From NCBI GenBank assembly GCA_018671205.1, contig JABHIC010000241.1:1-26367 (forward strand): a stretch of DNA of 26,367 bases, in the 5' to 3' direction. A program made the translations under genes and the position numbers. Shown one piece after another: positions 9,293 to 18,600 of this stretch (within the stretch, counting starts at the first letter, position 1; each line of letters opens with the position of its first letter). The stretch is from Gammaproteobacteria bacterium (GTDB lineage: Bacteria; Pseudomonadota; Gammaproteobacteria; GCF-002020875). The notes below the pieces were generated by a model. The model was not told the DNA's origin. It worked only from the letters and a program-made list of their open reading frames with translations, and made no database searches.

Positions 9293-9321
9293 ATTATACA
9301 CTCTTTGTAACTACTTGTTAA
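9293..9321 (-). promoter_or_regulatory. Near-consensus sigma70 promoter inside the end of napH
   Basis: On the minus strand: -35 TTAACA (9316-9321), a 17-base spacer and -10 TATAAT (9293-9298). Eleven of twelve positions match consensus with ideal spacing. It overlaps the last codons and stop (9311-9313) of napH and predicts transcription from about 9286 toward the small Cys-rich gene. Confidence 0.7.
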
Positions 9322-10195
9322 ATCGTCCACCAAACCGAAATACTTCCGGTCCACAAATATCAATACAGCGACCACAGTTTGTGCAGAGTGACTCATCAAT
9401 GAGCGGACTTACGCCATCCTCCCCCTTCAGGGCAGGACGAATCACCTGCGGCTCTGGACAGACCACAAAACAGTCCATGCAGTCATTACACGCCTCGCGA
9501 TCTACCGCACGCACACGAACCAGGCTCAATCGCCCCAACAGGCTATAGAAGGCCCCCATGGGACAGAGGTGTCCACACCAACCATTTCTGCTCCAGAGCA
9601 GGTCATACAGAAATAGCGCCGCCACAACCATCCACCCGGCTCCCATTCCGTAGAGAAGCCCCCGTTGCAACAGGGTCACCGGATTGACCAGCTCCCATAA
9701 GAGATTGCCCGCAACCAGGGCCATCACCATCACCAGTCCCAAAACCCAGAAACGGAGATTCGGGCTCAGCTCACATTTCTTCTTCAGCCCCAGCTTGCGC
9801 CGTAACCAGCCCGCACTATCGGTCACGATATTCATCGGACAGACCCAGGAGCAGTAGACTCTTCCGCCCACCAGCAGATAAAAGAGTGTAACAATCAGCG
9901 CTCCGATCAGTACGGTCTGTTCAAAGGCCTGACCAGACAACAGGGTCTGTAGATAGATAAATGGGTCGCTGAGCGGCACCGTATCCAGTACCACATTTGA
10001 GGCCAGACTACCCTTAATAAGCCATATTTTCTCCTCCGCGTCATCTGACCACTCAACGAATGCCAGAGGCCCTATCAGAAAAAGCGCAATAATCAATAGC
10101 TGCGAGGTTCTGCGCAGAAGCAGCCAGCGGTTGGCTCTAAACCACCCTTTTTTCTCCACCGCAGCCCTACCTATCGGTACACGAGGCATCGTCAT
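9311..10195 (-). CDS. napH: NapH-type membrane quinol dehydrogenase, Fe-S subunit
   Basis: Inner-membrane polyferredoxin that, with NapG, passes electrons from quinol to periplasmic acceptors, classically the NapC/NapB/NapA chain. Four membrane segments lie at about residues 31-49, 93-111, 148-168 and 178-200. Two C-x3-CP motifs typical of NapH are seen: C115/C119 (CSWVCP) and C207/C211 (CGHLCP). Two [4Fe-4S] sites follow: C236, C239, C242, C246 and C271, C274, C277, C281. At 294 residues it matches the family length. Its start overlaps the napG stop as ATGA. GGAGG is only three bases before this ATG but nine before the ATG at 10189, so translation may begin two codons later. NosR/MauN-like relatives share parts of this architecture, but NapH fits best. 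Confidence 0.9.
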   Translation of the reverse strand: MTMPRVPIGRAAVEKKGWFRANRWLLLRRTSQLLIIALFLIGPLAFVEWSDDAEEKIWLIKGSLASNVVLDTVPLSDPFIYLQTLLSGQAFEQTVLIGALIVTLFYLLVGGRVYCSWVCPMNIVTDSAGWLRRKLGLKKKCELSPNLRFWVLGLVMVMALVAGNLLWELVNPVTLLQRGLLYGMGAGWMVVAALFLYDLLWSRNGWCGHLCPMGAFYSLLGRLSLVRVRAVDREACNDCMDCFVVCPEPQVIRPALKGEDGVSPLIDESLCTNCGRCIDICGPEVFRFGGRFNK

Positions 10196-10989
10196 TGACC
10201 TCCCTGTTTCTGTGGCGCAATCAACCCTTCACCCAGCAGATCATACTGGAACCCCTCAGGCAGATTATATTGATGCTCTATATCTGGCGTAACCAGTGCG
10301 CCCCCCCTCTTCTCCTTCTCTTTCCAGCCCAGACGGTAGTGCTCTCCCGCCTGCCCTTTTGCAAGACTCTCTGGCAGCACCTTGATTGCCGCGATAGGGA
10401 GCGGGCAGGCATATTCACACTTCCCGCAGCCGGTACAGGAGTCCGAGTGTACCGTTGGGACAAATAGTGTATGTGATTTTGTACGGGGATTATGGAAACG
10501 CTCCAGGGTGATTGCCTTATCCAACACCGGACAGACCCGGTAGCAGATGTCACAGCGCAGCCCCAACATATTCAGGCAGGTCTCCTGATCAACCAAAACC
10601 GCAACCCCCATTCTTGATTTCTCTATATTCTCCATCAACCGATCCAGCGCTCCGGTTGGGCAGTTACGTACACAGTAGATCTTTTCACACATCTCACAGG
10701 GGATATCACGGGCAATAAAATAGGGGGTACCCAGTGCAACCTCTTCCTGCCACTGCGCGAGATGGAGAATATCATAGGGGCAATCTTTCACACAGATACC
10801 ACAGCGTATACACGCCCCGAGGAAATCCTCTTCAGGTAGTGCACCCGGTGGTCGAATCGCATAGGCTGGCATCGATGCGGCCTGCTTGCCATAACCACTG
10901 ATAGCCCCTCCCAGCAGGGCTAGCCCACCCACCATCTTGCCACTTCGGGTGATGAACTCTCTACGATCCAGCCTCTTTTTGTTAGACAC
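10192..10989 (-). CDS. napG: NapG-type ferredoxin, quinol dehydrogenase periplasmic subunit
   Basis: Periplasmic Fe-S protein that partners NapH. The N terminus has a twin-arginine-like export signal, DRREFIT (R9-R10), followed by a hydrophobic GGLALLGGA stretch. Four [4Fe-4S] sites can be read: C60/63/66/70, C98/101/106/110, C138/146/149/153 and C185/188/191/195. The 265 residues slightly exceed E. coli NapG. The start is GTG at 10989 with AGGAG about eight bases upstream. It overlaps napH by four bases and lies about 100 bases after napF. No napA, napB, napC or napD is present nearby. Confidence 0.9.
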   Translation of the reverse strand: MSNKKRLDRREFITRSGKMVGGLALLGGAISGYGKQAASMPAYAIRPPGALPEEDFLGACIRCGICVKDCPYDILHLAQWQEEVALGTPYFIARDIPCEMCEKIYCVRNCPTGALDRLMENIEKSRMGVAVLVDQETCLNMLGLRCDICYRVCPVLDKAITLERFHNPRTKSHTLFVPTVHSDSCTGCGKCEYACPLPIAAIKVLPESLAKGQAGEHYRLGWKEKEKRGGALVTPDIEHQYNLPEGFQYDLLGEGLIAPQKQGGQ

Positions 10990-11090
10990 CCCGATGCTCC
11001 TCTAGCTGTTTTTTTCAGACCATCATAAAGGATGATCCTGACGGGTTACAACAATAGAGTAGAGGTGCCCTGGATTGGACCGCTAATCAC

Positions 11091-11666
11091 TCACTCCACT
11101 GCCTCTGATTGTCGTGGATGCAGGGTCAATGCATCCACCGGGCAGGGTGCGATACAGCTCCCGCAACCGGTGCACTGGTCAGCCTCCATCTCCATCTGCA
11201 CAGCCCCCCCAACCCGTGGGCGAAAACGAAAAACCTGCTCGAGACACTGGTCCCCACAAATCTGGCAGACCACCCCTTTCTGGGCAATACAGCTATGTCC
11301 CAGACGGATCTCCAGATCCCAGGGCTTACCCGGTTTATCCTCTGCCTCAAAACAGAGAGCCTGCGGCTCACAATGGGTAACACACTCGCCACAAAAGGTG
11401 CACTCCCCTCTGGAAAATTCCACCACAGGAAATTTTCCCGCCCCCGCGATCAGAACCCCTTCTGGACAGCGCTTGATACAGTGATCGCAGCGCGTACAGG
11501 TTTCAGTAAAGGCATACTCATCAATAGCCCAGGGAGGACGAAGAGGCTGTCTGCGACCACTGATGTCTCCCCTGAGAAACTGAGCACGACTGATTACCCG
11601 CTGCTGAGAAGAGCGCTCTCCACGCTCATCAACGCGACTTCGTATTCGCTTGATAAAGTCAAACAT
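11091..11666 (-). CDS. napF: NapF-type ferredoxin
   Basis: Cytoplasmic accessory ferredoxin that in E. coli interacts with NapA and is implicated in its maturation. Three classical [4Fe-4S] sites are visible: C57/60/63/67, C89/92/95/99 and C165/168/171/175. An extra cysteine group, C126, C134, C137 and C141, lies between the second and third. The N terminus has Arg-rich RGDISGRR, close to the NapF family start, and the protein has 191 residues, a little longer than E. coli NapF. AAGGAG stands six bases before ATG 11666. napG and napH follow on the same strand. In the absence of NapA here, its partner is not evident. Confidence 0.85.
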   Translation of the reverse strand: MFDFIKRIRSRVDERGERSSQQRVISRAQFLRGDISGRRQPLRPPWAIDEYAFTETCTRCDHCIKRCPEGVLIAGAGKFPVVEFSRGECTFCGECVTHCEPQALCFEAEDKPGKPWDLEIRLGHSCIAQKGVVCQICGDQCLEQVFRFRPRVGGAVQMEMEADQCTGCGSCIAPCPVDALTLHPRQSEAVE

Positions 11667-11733
11667 CTATTCTCCTTAGGGGCTATCCAATATTCTGAAG
11701 GGCACCTCCAGGAGGCACCGCTAAAATAGAGTT

Positions 11734-12267
11734 TTACCACATCAGATCATCGGGAACCTTGTGATCGGCATACTGTTCATCCTCTTCGGAAGCTCTCTCC
11801 TGTTGATCCCGAACAATCACCACAGTAGCATCACGCTCACTAATCTTGTCGGCTACCCCTTTCGGAACAATTTCATACTGCTCCCTCAGTTTGACAATCG
11901 ATAGCTGACCTGACACCAACTGCTTGTGCATCGAATCGGTTACGTAAATCTTGCGAACATTCGCTCCATCCACAAAATTGTAGGGCTGCTCTCCCTTGTC
12001 ACGAGCCAGGCAATTCAGCTCAATCAGCTGAATGATCTGTGCCGCAACCGTTTTACGCTCAGCCTCTTCCTGCTTCTGCCGATTCAACGCACGGTCACGC
12101 GCCACTTTTTCAGCCTGCTCCTGTTTGACCTGAGCCGCAGTCGCATCATTTTCTTGAGATAATGTCCTGTTTTTCAGCTTCTTGCGCCGCTGACTATTGG
12201 CCTTCTGTGCCTGCTGCTTATTGCCGACCTTGGCCTTGAGTAGCTGATCCTGTAGAGAGTTACCCAT
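11734..12267 (-). CDS. DUF2058 (YaiL-like) nucleic-acid-associated protein
   Basis: Member of the DUF2058 family, of which E. coli YaiL is an example; biochemical role unknown. It begins MGNSLQDQLLKAK, has a Lys/Gln/Glu-rich coiled-coil stretch over about residues 15-75, then the conserved core QIIQLIELN, YNFVDGANVRKIYV, and ends with the family's YADHKVPDDLMW tail. At 177 residues it matches the usual length. AGGA lies seven bases before ATG 12267. It sits between the DsrC-like gene (69 bases upstream) and napF (67 bases downstream) on the same strand. Why it sits in a nitrate-respiration cluster is unclear. Confidence 0.88.
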   Translation of the reverse strand: MGNSLQDQLLKAKVGNKQQAQKANSQRRKKLKNRTLSQENDATAAQVKQEQAEKVARDRALNRQKQEEAERKTVAAQIIQLIELNCLARDKGEQPYNFVDGANVRKIYVTDSMHKQLVSGQLSIVKLREQYEIVPKGVADKISERDATVVIVRDQQERASEEDEQYADHKVPDDLMW

Positions 12268-12336
12268 ACTGTTTCCTGGTAAATGGAGTCGCCGTCCGGG
12301 CGATTAATCTTCCCGCAGCTGGGCTGCTCATCGGGT

Positions 12337-12714
12337 TTAGTGTTCCCCCTTGGTCTTGCGAATTCCGGCAATACGATTCCCCTGTTTCTGCGGCCCTCCC
12401 ATCGGAAACAGGTCATGCAGGTAACGGTTATTACCGTGCTCTTTCCCCCAGACTTTAGCAAAATGTTTAATCATCTTTCTCACCTCTATCTGCACTCCGC
12501 GATCCTCATAATGGTCCCGGATCAGGTGAATGACGTCCCAATGCTCCTCCGTCAATGTCTCAATCCCCTCTTTTTTTGCCTGAGCCTCAGCAAACCCCTC
12601 TGACCATTGAGCCAGATCCTGAATGTATCCCTCTTGATCGGTCGCAATATCTTTGCCATCCACATTGACATACTCAATTCTGATTGCTGTGGGGTTGGTA
12701 TTCATTGCCATCAT
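12337..12714 (-). CDS. DsrC/TusE-superfamily protein lacking the C-terminal cysteines
   Basis: The fold family is clear: GYIQDLAQWSEGFAEAQAKKEGI, LTEEHWDVIHLIRDHY, VEVRKMIKH-type helix, GNNRYLHDLFPMGGPQKQGNRIAGI all follow TusE/DsrC. Those proteins carry sulfur on a conserved penultimate cysteine (TusE) or on two C-terminal cysteines (DsrC). Here the arm reads AGIRKTKGEH and stops, with no cysteine anywhere in the protein, so persulfide transfer by the known mechanism is not possible. Cysteine-less members of the superfamily are known and have been proposed to be regulatory. The start at 12714 (125 residues) is chosen because AGGA lies five bases upstream; an in-frame ATG at 12726 and others at 12711 and 12705 are alternatives. 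It follows the narI terminator and precedes the DUF2058 gene. Confidence 0.87.
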   Translation of the reverse strand: MMAMNTNPTAIRIEYVNVDGKDIATDQEGYIQDLAQWSEGFAEAQAKKEGIETLTEEHWDVIHLIRDHYEDRGVQIEVRKMIKHFAKVWGKEHGNNRYLHDLFPMGGPQKQGNRIAGIRKTKGEH

Positions 12715-12736
12715 CGATATCCTCATATTTTGTAAT

Positions 12737-12780
12737 AAAAAAAGCCGGGGGTGCAGTCTTAAACTACCCTCCCCCAGCTT
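12737..12780 (-). terminator. Rho-independent terminator of the narGHJI operon
   Basis: Read on the minus strand, AAGCTGGGGG (12771-12780) pairs with CCCCCGGCTT (12742-12751) at nine of ten Watson-Crick positions plus one G-U. A run of seven T (12737-12743) follows immediately. It is placed between narI and the DsrC-like gene, closing the nar operon; the downstream genes would need read-through or their own promoter. Confidence 0.85.
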
Positions 12781-12829
12781 ATAAAGCTACTGTAATCTAA
12801 CCCATCTACAGTAAGTTCGTCTACACTGC

Positions 12830-13522
12830 TCAGTTCATAAAGACCTTCTTGACCCGAACAATCTGGTAGGCACGCCCCAGATAGGTGAGCGGAACACTCC
12901 ATACGTGGACCAATCGGGTAAAGGGGAAGACCAGGAAGATCGTCATCCCAAAGAACATATGCAGCTTGTAGGTACCGGATACGCCCACAATCAGGTCAGG
13001 ATTGACACTCAATGTGGCTATACTCTTCACATATTCGGCAAGAACCAGCATCGTCGTTACATCTCCCTCAGCGGCATGATGCATTGAGCCCGGAATGGTG
13101 TTCAGCCCTAACAGCGCGGTTAACAGCAACCAGATGATAACGAAGTGGTCACGCAGACGGCTGGTGACTTTGACTCTGGTATTCGTCATACGACGATTAA
13201 TGAGCATTCCCGCACCCACAAGAGCCATCCCTCCAAATACCATACCGGCGTAGATCGCAATATACTGATGTTGCACATCGGTCGCTATCAACTGCCACCA
13301 GCTATGCGGTAACAGCATCCCTGCGGCATGGCCGAAGAAAATCCCGAGAATACCCACATGAAACAGATTACTACCAATCTGCAACCCTTTATTGCCCAGA
13401 AACTGGCTAGAGTCTGCTTTCCATGTGTACTGCTCCCGATCAAACCGAATCCAACTGCCCACAATAAAGATGGTTCCAGCCAAGTACGGATAAACACCAA
13501 AAATAAAATCATGTAATGTCAT
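12830..13522 (-). CDS. narI: Respiratory nitrate reductase gamma subunit (cytochrome b)
   Basis: Membrane di-haem cytochrome b that oxidises quinol and feeds electrons to NarH. The 230 residues contain five hydrophobic segments. The four haem-ligand histidines are at the family positions: H55 and H65 (NLFHVGILGIFFGHAAG), H188 (YKLHMFFG) and H206 (TRLVHVW). AAGGAG lies about seven bases before ATG 13522. It follows narJ by 12 bases, and a strong terminator lies downstream. Confidence 0.97.
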   Translation of the reverse strand: MTLHDFIFGVYPYLAGTIFIVGSWIRFDREQYTWKADSSQFLGNKGLQIGSNLFHVGILGIFFGHAAGMLLPHSWWQLIATDVQHQYIAIYAGMVFGGMALVGAGMLINRRMTNTRVKVTSRLRDHFVIIWLLLTALLGLNTIPGSMHHAAEGDVTTMLVLAEYVKSIATLSVNPDLIVGVSGTYKLHMFFGMTIFLVFPFTRLVHVWSVPLTYLGRAYQIVRVKKVFMN

Positions 13523-13534
13523 TTCATACTCCTT

Positions 13535-14050
13535 TTAAGCGGCTTTAACTAATTGACCACGGTTCTCAACGATCCGAACCAACTTCCCATAGGGGCTCTC
13601 TGCTTTTTCAAGATTATCCCCAAGAATGGCCAGAATCTTTCCAACATCGGCCAGGAAGAAACGACTCTCCTCCTCTCCCAGGGTGGAGACATACTCCAAC
13701 AAGAGAGGAAGGTAATCAGGAATCTCTCCCTTCTTGACCTCAAGACCATTGGCCTTGAAGTGTTCAGTCAGATCAATCAATGCAGGGCCACGATCACGAC
13801 TATCCCCGTGGATATGGTGCGTCATATGAAGATCATGTTCCGGCACCATATCGAAGGTCTGCACATAAAGTTGCTGTGCCCCCGTCAGATTATGAAGCTG
13901 CAACCAACTGATAAATGAAGTAATTTCATCACGTTCAGTTGGTTGAATCTGCTTCTCTGTCTCTACCACCTCAATGATTTCTGACAGATGATCCATCAAT
14001 TCAGGGGTTGGATAATCTAGCAAACGGGCTAGTACTGTATAAAGTTTCAT
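13535..14050 (-). CDS. narJ: Nitrate reductase molybdenum-cofactor assembly chaperone NarJ
   Basis: Cytoplasmic chaperone that binds NarG and allows insertion of the molybdenum cofactor and membrane attachment; not part of the final enzyme. Conserved pieces are LLDYPTPEL near the N terminus, QQLYVQTFD, and GEIPDYLPLLLEYVS. At 171 residues it is shorter than E. coli NarJ (about 236), mainly at the C terminus, but other bacteria have NarJ of this size. A strong AAGGAGGG lies before ATG 14050. It is 12 bases from narH and 12 from narI, so clearly operonic. Confidence 0.95.
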   Translation of the reverse strand: MKLYTVLARLLDYPTPELMDHLSEIIEVVETEKQIQPTERDEITSFISWLQLHNLTGAQQLYVQTFDMVPEHDLHMTHHIHGDSRDRGPALIDLTEHFKANGLEVKKGEIPDYLPLLLEYVSTLGEEESRFFLADVGKILAILGDNLEKAESPYGKLVRIVENRGQLVKAA

Positions 14051-14062
14051 CTCTAACCCTCC

Positions 14063-15628
14063 TTATGAAGATTTTCTGCTTTTGGGTGGGGCAACGATAG
14101 CCATTGGCGTTACCGACTCTCTGCGTGGTGTTGGAAACAGGGAGAACCCTTTCCCATCATCACTACCATGAGAGCTGGTATTGCCTCCAGAGAAGCCATT
14201 TCGCCCCTGGAATCCATAAGGATCCTCCTGACGCAGCTCCTCATGAGAGGTTGGAATCACAAAACGATCCTCATAATTCGCAAGACCCAGATAACGATAC
14301 ATCTCTTCCGCCTGCTCTACGGTCAAGCCCGCCGTCTCCAGTGCAGCAGCTCCGTCACCACCCTCGACACTCTTCATGCGCTGATGGCTACGCATCGCCA
14401 ATAGACGACGGATTGCGCTCATCACCGGAACCTCATCTCCTGCCGTTAACAGATTAGCCAGAAACTTGGTGGGGAATCGCAATGCATCAACGGTTGGGAT
14501 AACACCATCCGCCTCTGTTGGCAAATTACCCTGGTCAATCTGACCCTGTACCGGTGACATGGGTGGAACATACCACATGCTTGGCAGGGTACGATATTCT
14601 GGATGAAGTGGGAAAGCGATCTTCCAATCCACAGCCATCTTGTAGACAGGGGACTCTTGCGCCGCATCAATCCAAGATTGGGGAACACCATCGGCCAGTG
14701 CCTGTTTAATTACCGCAGGATCATTCGGATCCATAAAGGTATCCAGATGCTGTTGGTAGAGGTCGGTTTCGCTAGATGTCCCGGCCGCATCACTGATGCG
14801 ATCTGCATCATAGAGCATGACGCCCATATAACGGATACGCCCCACACAGGATTCCGCACACGCAGTGGGCATACCGGACTCTATACGTGGATAACAGAGG
14901 ATACATTTCTCTGATTTCCCCGACTCCCAGTTAAAGTAGATCTTCTTGTAGGGGCAGGCACTGACACACATCCGCCAACCACGACAACGATCCTGGTCAA
15001 CCAGAACCACACCATCCTCATCACGCTTATAGAGCGCACCGGATGGGCAGCTTGCCACACATGCGGGATTCAGGCAGTGGTTACAGAGGCGAGGCAGATA
15101 CATATGGAAGGTATTCTCAAACTCGGAATACATCTGCTTCTGAATACCATCAAAGTTCTTATCCTTTGAACGATGCTCAAACTCCCCCGCCAGATCATCC
15201 TCCCAGTTGGGGCCCCAGGTAATCTTGTCAATGGTCTCCCCGGTAATGAGTGAGAGAGGACGCGCCGTGGGTGCCGCCTCAGAGAGTCCCTTATTCTGCA
15301 GCTTGGGATAATCATAGTCGAAGGGCTCATAGTAGTCGTCCACTTCAGGCATATCTGGATTAGCAAATATATTCAGCAATTTACTAATCCTACCCCCCGC
15401 TTTCAGCTCTAATTGTCCATCCTTGTTGACCCATCCTCCACGCCACTTCTCCTGGTCCTCCCACATCTTTGGATAACCAATACCGGGCTTGGATTCAACA
15501 TTATTAAACCAGGCATACTCGACCCCCTTACGGTTGGTCCAGATATTTTTGCAGGTTACCGAACAGGTATGACAACCAATACACTTGTCAAGATTCAGTA
15601 CCATTGCAATTTGTGCACGTATTTTCAT
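14063..15628 (-). CDS. narH: Respiratory nitrate reductase beta subunit (Fe-S)
   Basis: Cytoplasmic electron-transfer subunit carrying three [4Fe-4S] and one [3Fe-4S] clusters between NarI and NarG. The first site reads KCIGCHTCSVTCK (C16, C19, C22, C26). The site with Trp in place of the second Cys, CRGWRMCVSACP, identifies the [3Fe-4S] cluster. CNHCLNPACVASCPSGA and CILCYPRIESG supply the others. At 521 residues it is close to E. coli NarH (512). GGAG lies nine bases before ATG 15628. It is 28 bases downstream of narG. Confidence 0.98.
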   Translation of the reverse strand: MKIRAQIAMVLNLDKCIGCHTCSVTCKNIWTNRKGVEYAWFNNVESKPGIGYPKMWEDQEKWRGGWVNKDGQLELKAGGRISKLLNIFANPDMPEVDDYYEPFDYDYPKLQNKGLSEAAPTARPLSLITGETIDKITWGPNWEDDLAGEFEHRSKDKNFDGIQKQMYSEFENTFHMYLPRLCNHCLNPACVASCPSGALYKRDEDGVVLVDQDRCRGWRMCVSACPYKKIYFNWESGKSEKCILCYPRIESGMPTACAESCVGRIRYMGVMLYDADRISDAAGTSSETDLYQQHLDTFMDPNDPAVIKQALADGVPQSWIDAAQESPVYKMAVDWKIAFPLHPEYRTLPSMWYVPPMSPVQGQIDQGNLPTEADGVIPTVDALRFPTKFLANLLTAGDEVPVMSAIRRLLAMRSHQRMKSVEGGDGAAALETAGLTVEQAEEMYRYLGLANYEDRFVIPTSHEELRQEDPYGFQGRNGFSGGNTSSHGSDDGKGFSLFPTPRRESVTPMAIVAPPKSRKSS

Positions 15629-15656
15629 GTTTTTTTTCTCCAGTATCCTGACAAGA

Positions 15657-18600
15657 TTAGTTGTTAATTCCGGGAGGGTTTTTCTTCGCCTCTCGCTCTG
15701 GCGTCAATGGACGCTCCAGCCAATCAACATCCTGATCTTCGATCTTGTGGACAATCACGTGTTCATCACGATTCGAACCAACCGTTCCATAGTAGTTAAA
15801 TGCATACGACAACTGCGCATACCCACCAATCATGTGCGTGGGTTTCGGCACGGTACGGGTCACACTATTGAGAATTCCACCCCGTTTTCCGGTGGTATTT
15901 GAACCCGGAACGTTGACGTTCTTCTCCTGTGCGTGATACATAATTGCCATCCCGTTTGGCACACGTTGTGAGACCACAACCCGAGCCACCGTTGCACCAT
16001 TGTCATTCACTGCCTCAACCCAGTCATTATCCCTCAGTCCGATTGAGCGTGCATCCTCTTCAGAGACCCAGAAGTATGGACCACCACGGAAGAGGGTCAA
16101 CATTCTCAGATTATCCTGATAGGTAGAGTGAATGCCCCACTTGGAGTGTGGCGTGATCCAGTTCAGAACCAGATGTGGTTTCCCCTTGATCGCCGCAGGA
16201 ACATTTTTGTGTGCCTGTAGATCAACCGCCGGTTTATAGGCACAGAACCCCTCACCAAAATCGAGCATCCACTCATGATCCTGATAGAACTGTGCACGTC
16301 CCGTCAGGGTACGCAGTGGAATATGCTCATGGAGATTGGTGTAACAGGCGTTATAACTGACCTCTTCCGACTCAATGCCCGACCAGGTGGGTGCCGTAAT
16401 AATCTTACGGGGTTGAGAGACAATATCGTGATAGGTGATCTTCTCATCCTGCCGCCCTTTATAGAGGTGGCTATGGTCAATCCCGGTCTTTTTAGACTGG
16501 GCACTCCAGGATTTATGAGCTACCTCACCATTGGTCTCCGGTGCCATTCTCATCACCGCATCACAAACATGGACATCCTCTGCCAGTGAGGGCAGCCCTT
16601 TACTCACACCCTCTTCAGTGATAACACCGTTAAGAGAGGCCAGTTGTTCCAGCTCATGGTCAGTATTCCAGTCGATGCCCTTGATGGTGTTACCCAACTT
16701 ACTCATCAGTGGACCAAGCGCAATATATTTGGCATAGGTATCGGGATAGTTTCGCTCTACCACCTTAAAGATTGGTGCCGTTTTACCCGGAATAAGGTCA
16801 CAATCCCCCTTCTTCCAGTCCTTCACCTCACCAAACGGTTGTGCCAGTGCCATTGGAGTATCATGCTGCATCGGCAGTGCAACCACATCCTTCTGTGTTC
16901 CCAGATGATTTTCAGAGAGCTCCGAAAACTTCTTGGCGATGGTTTTGAAAATCTGCCAATCAGAACGGGACTCCCATGCGGGATCCACCGCCTTGGTCAA
17001 CGGATGGATGAATGGATGCATATCTGTAGTATTCAGATCGGCCTTCTCATACCAGGTTGCCGTCGGTAGCACCATATCAGAGTAGGCGCCCGTCGAGTTG
17101 AGGCGGAAGTTAATATCCACCATCAGATCCAGTTTTCCGGTGGGAGATTTCTCCCTCCATTTGATCTCCTTACAGCTAGCCCCCTCGGTACCCTCACTCA
17201 TGACACCATTTTGTGCCCCAAGCAGATGTTTGAGGAAGTACTCATGCCCCTTGGAGGAGCAACCAATCAGATTAGAGCGCCAGACAAAGAGGTTTCGCGG
17301 ATGGTTCTCTTCCGCATCAATATCCTCGTAGGCAAAATTAATCTCACCGGCCTTCAGTTTTTCAGCCAGATATTTAGAGACACCAGCCTCATCCGTAGCG
17401 CCAGCCGCCTCTGCATCCTTAACAATATCGAGAGGGTTTTTATCAAAGTGTGGCATGGACGGTGTCCACCCCAGACGCTGTGCAACCACATTATAGTCAC
17501 CCAACTGATACCCCTTATAGCGACCCTTGGCCGTCGATGCCAGCAGTCCATCTGCCTCGACTCGCTCATAACGCCACTGATCGGTATGGAAATACCAGTA
17601 GGTAGTAGAGGCGGTGTGACGAGGTGGACGATGCCAATCCAGACCGAAGGCAATCGGTGCCCAGCCGGCCTGTGGCCGCAACTTCTCCTGACCCACATAG
17701 TGCGCCCAACCACCACCGGTTTGGCCCACACAACCACAAATATGGAGCAGGTTCATGATGCCACGATAGTTCATATCATTGTGGTACCAGTGGTTGATCG
17801 CAGCACCCAGGATAACCATCGATTTACCACGTGTTTTCGATGCATTATCCGCAAATTCTCGGCCAGTACGCTCAAGATCTGCTGCGGGTACACCCGTTAC
17901 CTTTGCCGCCCATGCGGGGGTATAGGGAACCGTTGCATCATCATAGGAGGTGGCCAGATTGTCACCCAAACCACGGTCGATACCATACTGGGCAACCTGT
18001 AGATCAAATACGGAGGCGACATAGACCTCTTCACCAGAGGCCAGCGTCAGCTTACGTGCCGGAATCTTGCGAACCAGCGTATCGCCATCTTCTGGAGTAA
18101 AGTGAGGGAAGGCCACATCAACGACCTCATCCTTGTTGTCGATACAGCTCAGTTCGGCATCAATCTCACTACCATTGGCCTGTTCGAGGATATTCCATTT
18201 CCCCTCTTCACCCCAACGGAAGCCCACCGATCCATTCGGGGCCACAAAAGCCTTACTCTTGGTATCGTAAACAATGGTCTTCCATTCAGGATTATTGGAT
18301 TCCCCCATGTTGTTATCAAAATCAGAGGCGCGCAGGAATCGCCCGGTCACTCGCTGCCCCTCAACTTCACTCAAAATAACCTGCATGGGGAAGTCGGTAA
18401 AGCTACGTGCATATTCGGCAAAGTAGGGGTCTTGCTGATTGACATGAAACTCTTTCAGCGCGACATGTCCCATCGCCAGGAAGGCTGCGGCGTCTGTACC
18501 CTGCTTAACCGGCATCCAGAGGTCGGCAAACTTCACATACTCTGCATAATCCGGTGCCATAGAGACAATTTTGGTTCCGTTATACCGTGACTCCACCGCA

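Noticed and set aside
10990..11090. Hairpin near ATCAT-AAAGG-ATGAT between napF and napG as a terminator
   Set aside because: On the coding strand the flank is an A-run, not a T-run, and the stem is only about five base pairs.
12283..12345. Possible frameshift at the end of the DsrC-like gene hiding a C-terminal cysteine
   Set aside because: The neighbouring frame does contain a Cys (QPSCGKI), but no TusE/DsrC-like tail (AGLPKPxxC) can be restored by a one-base change, and the conserved part runs smoothly to the stop.
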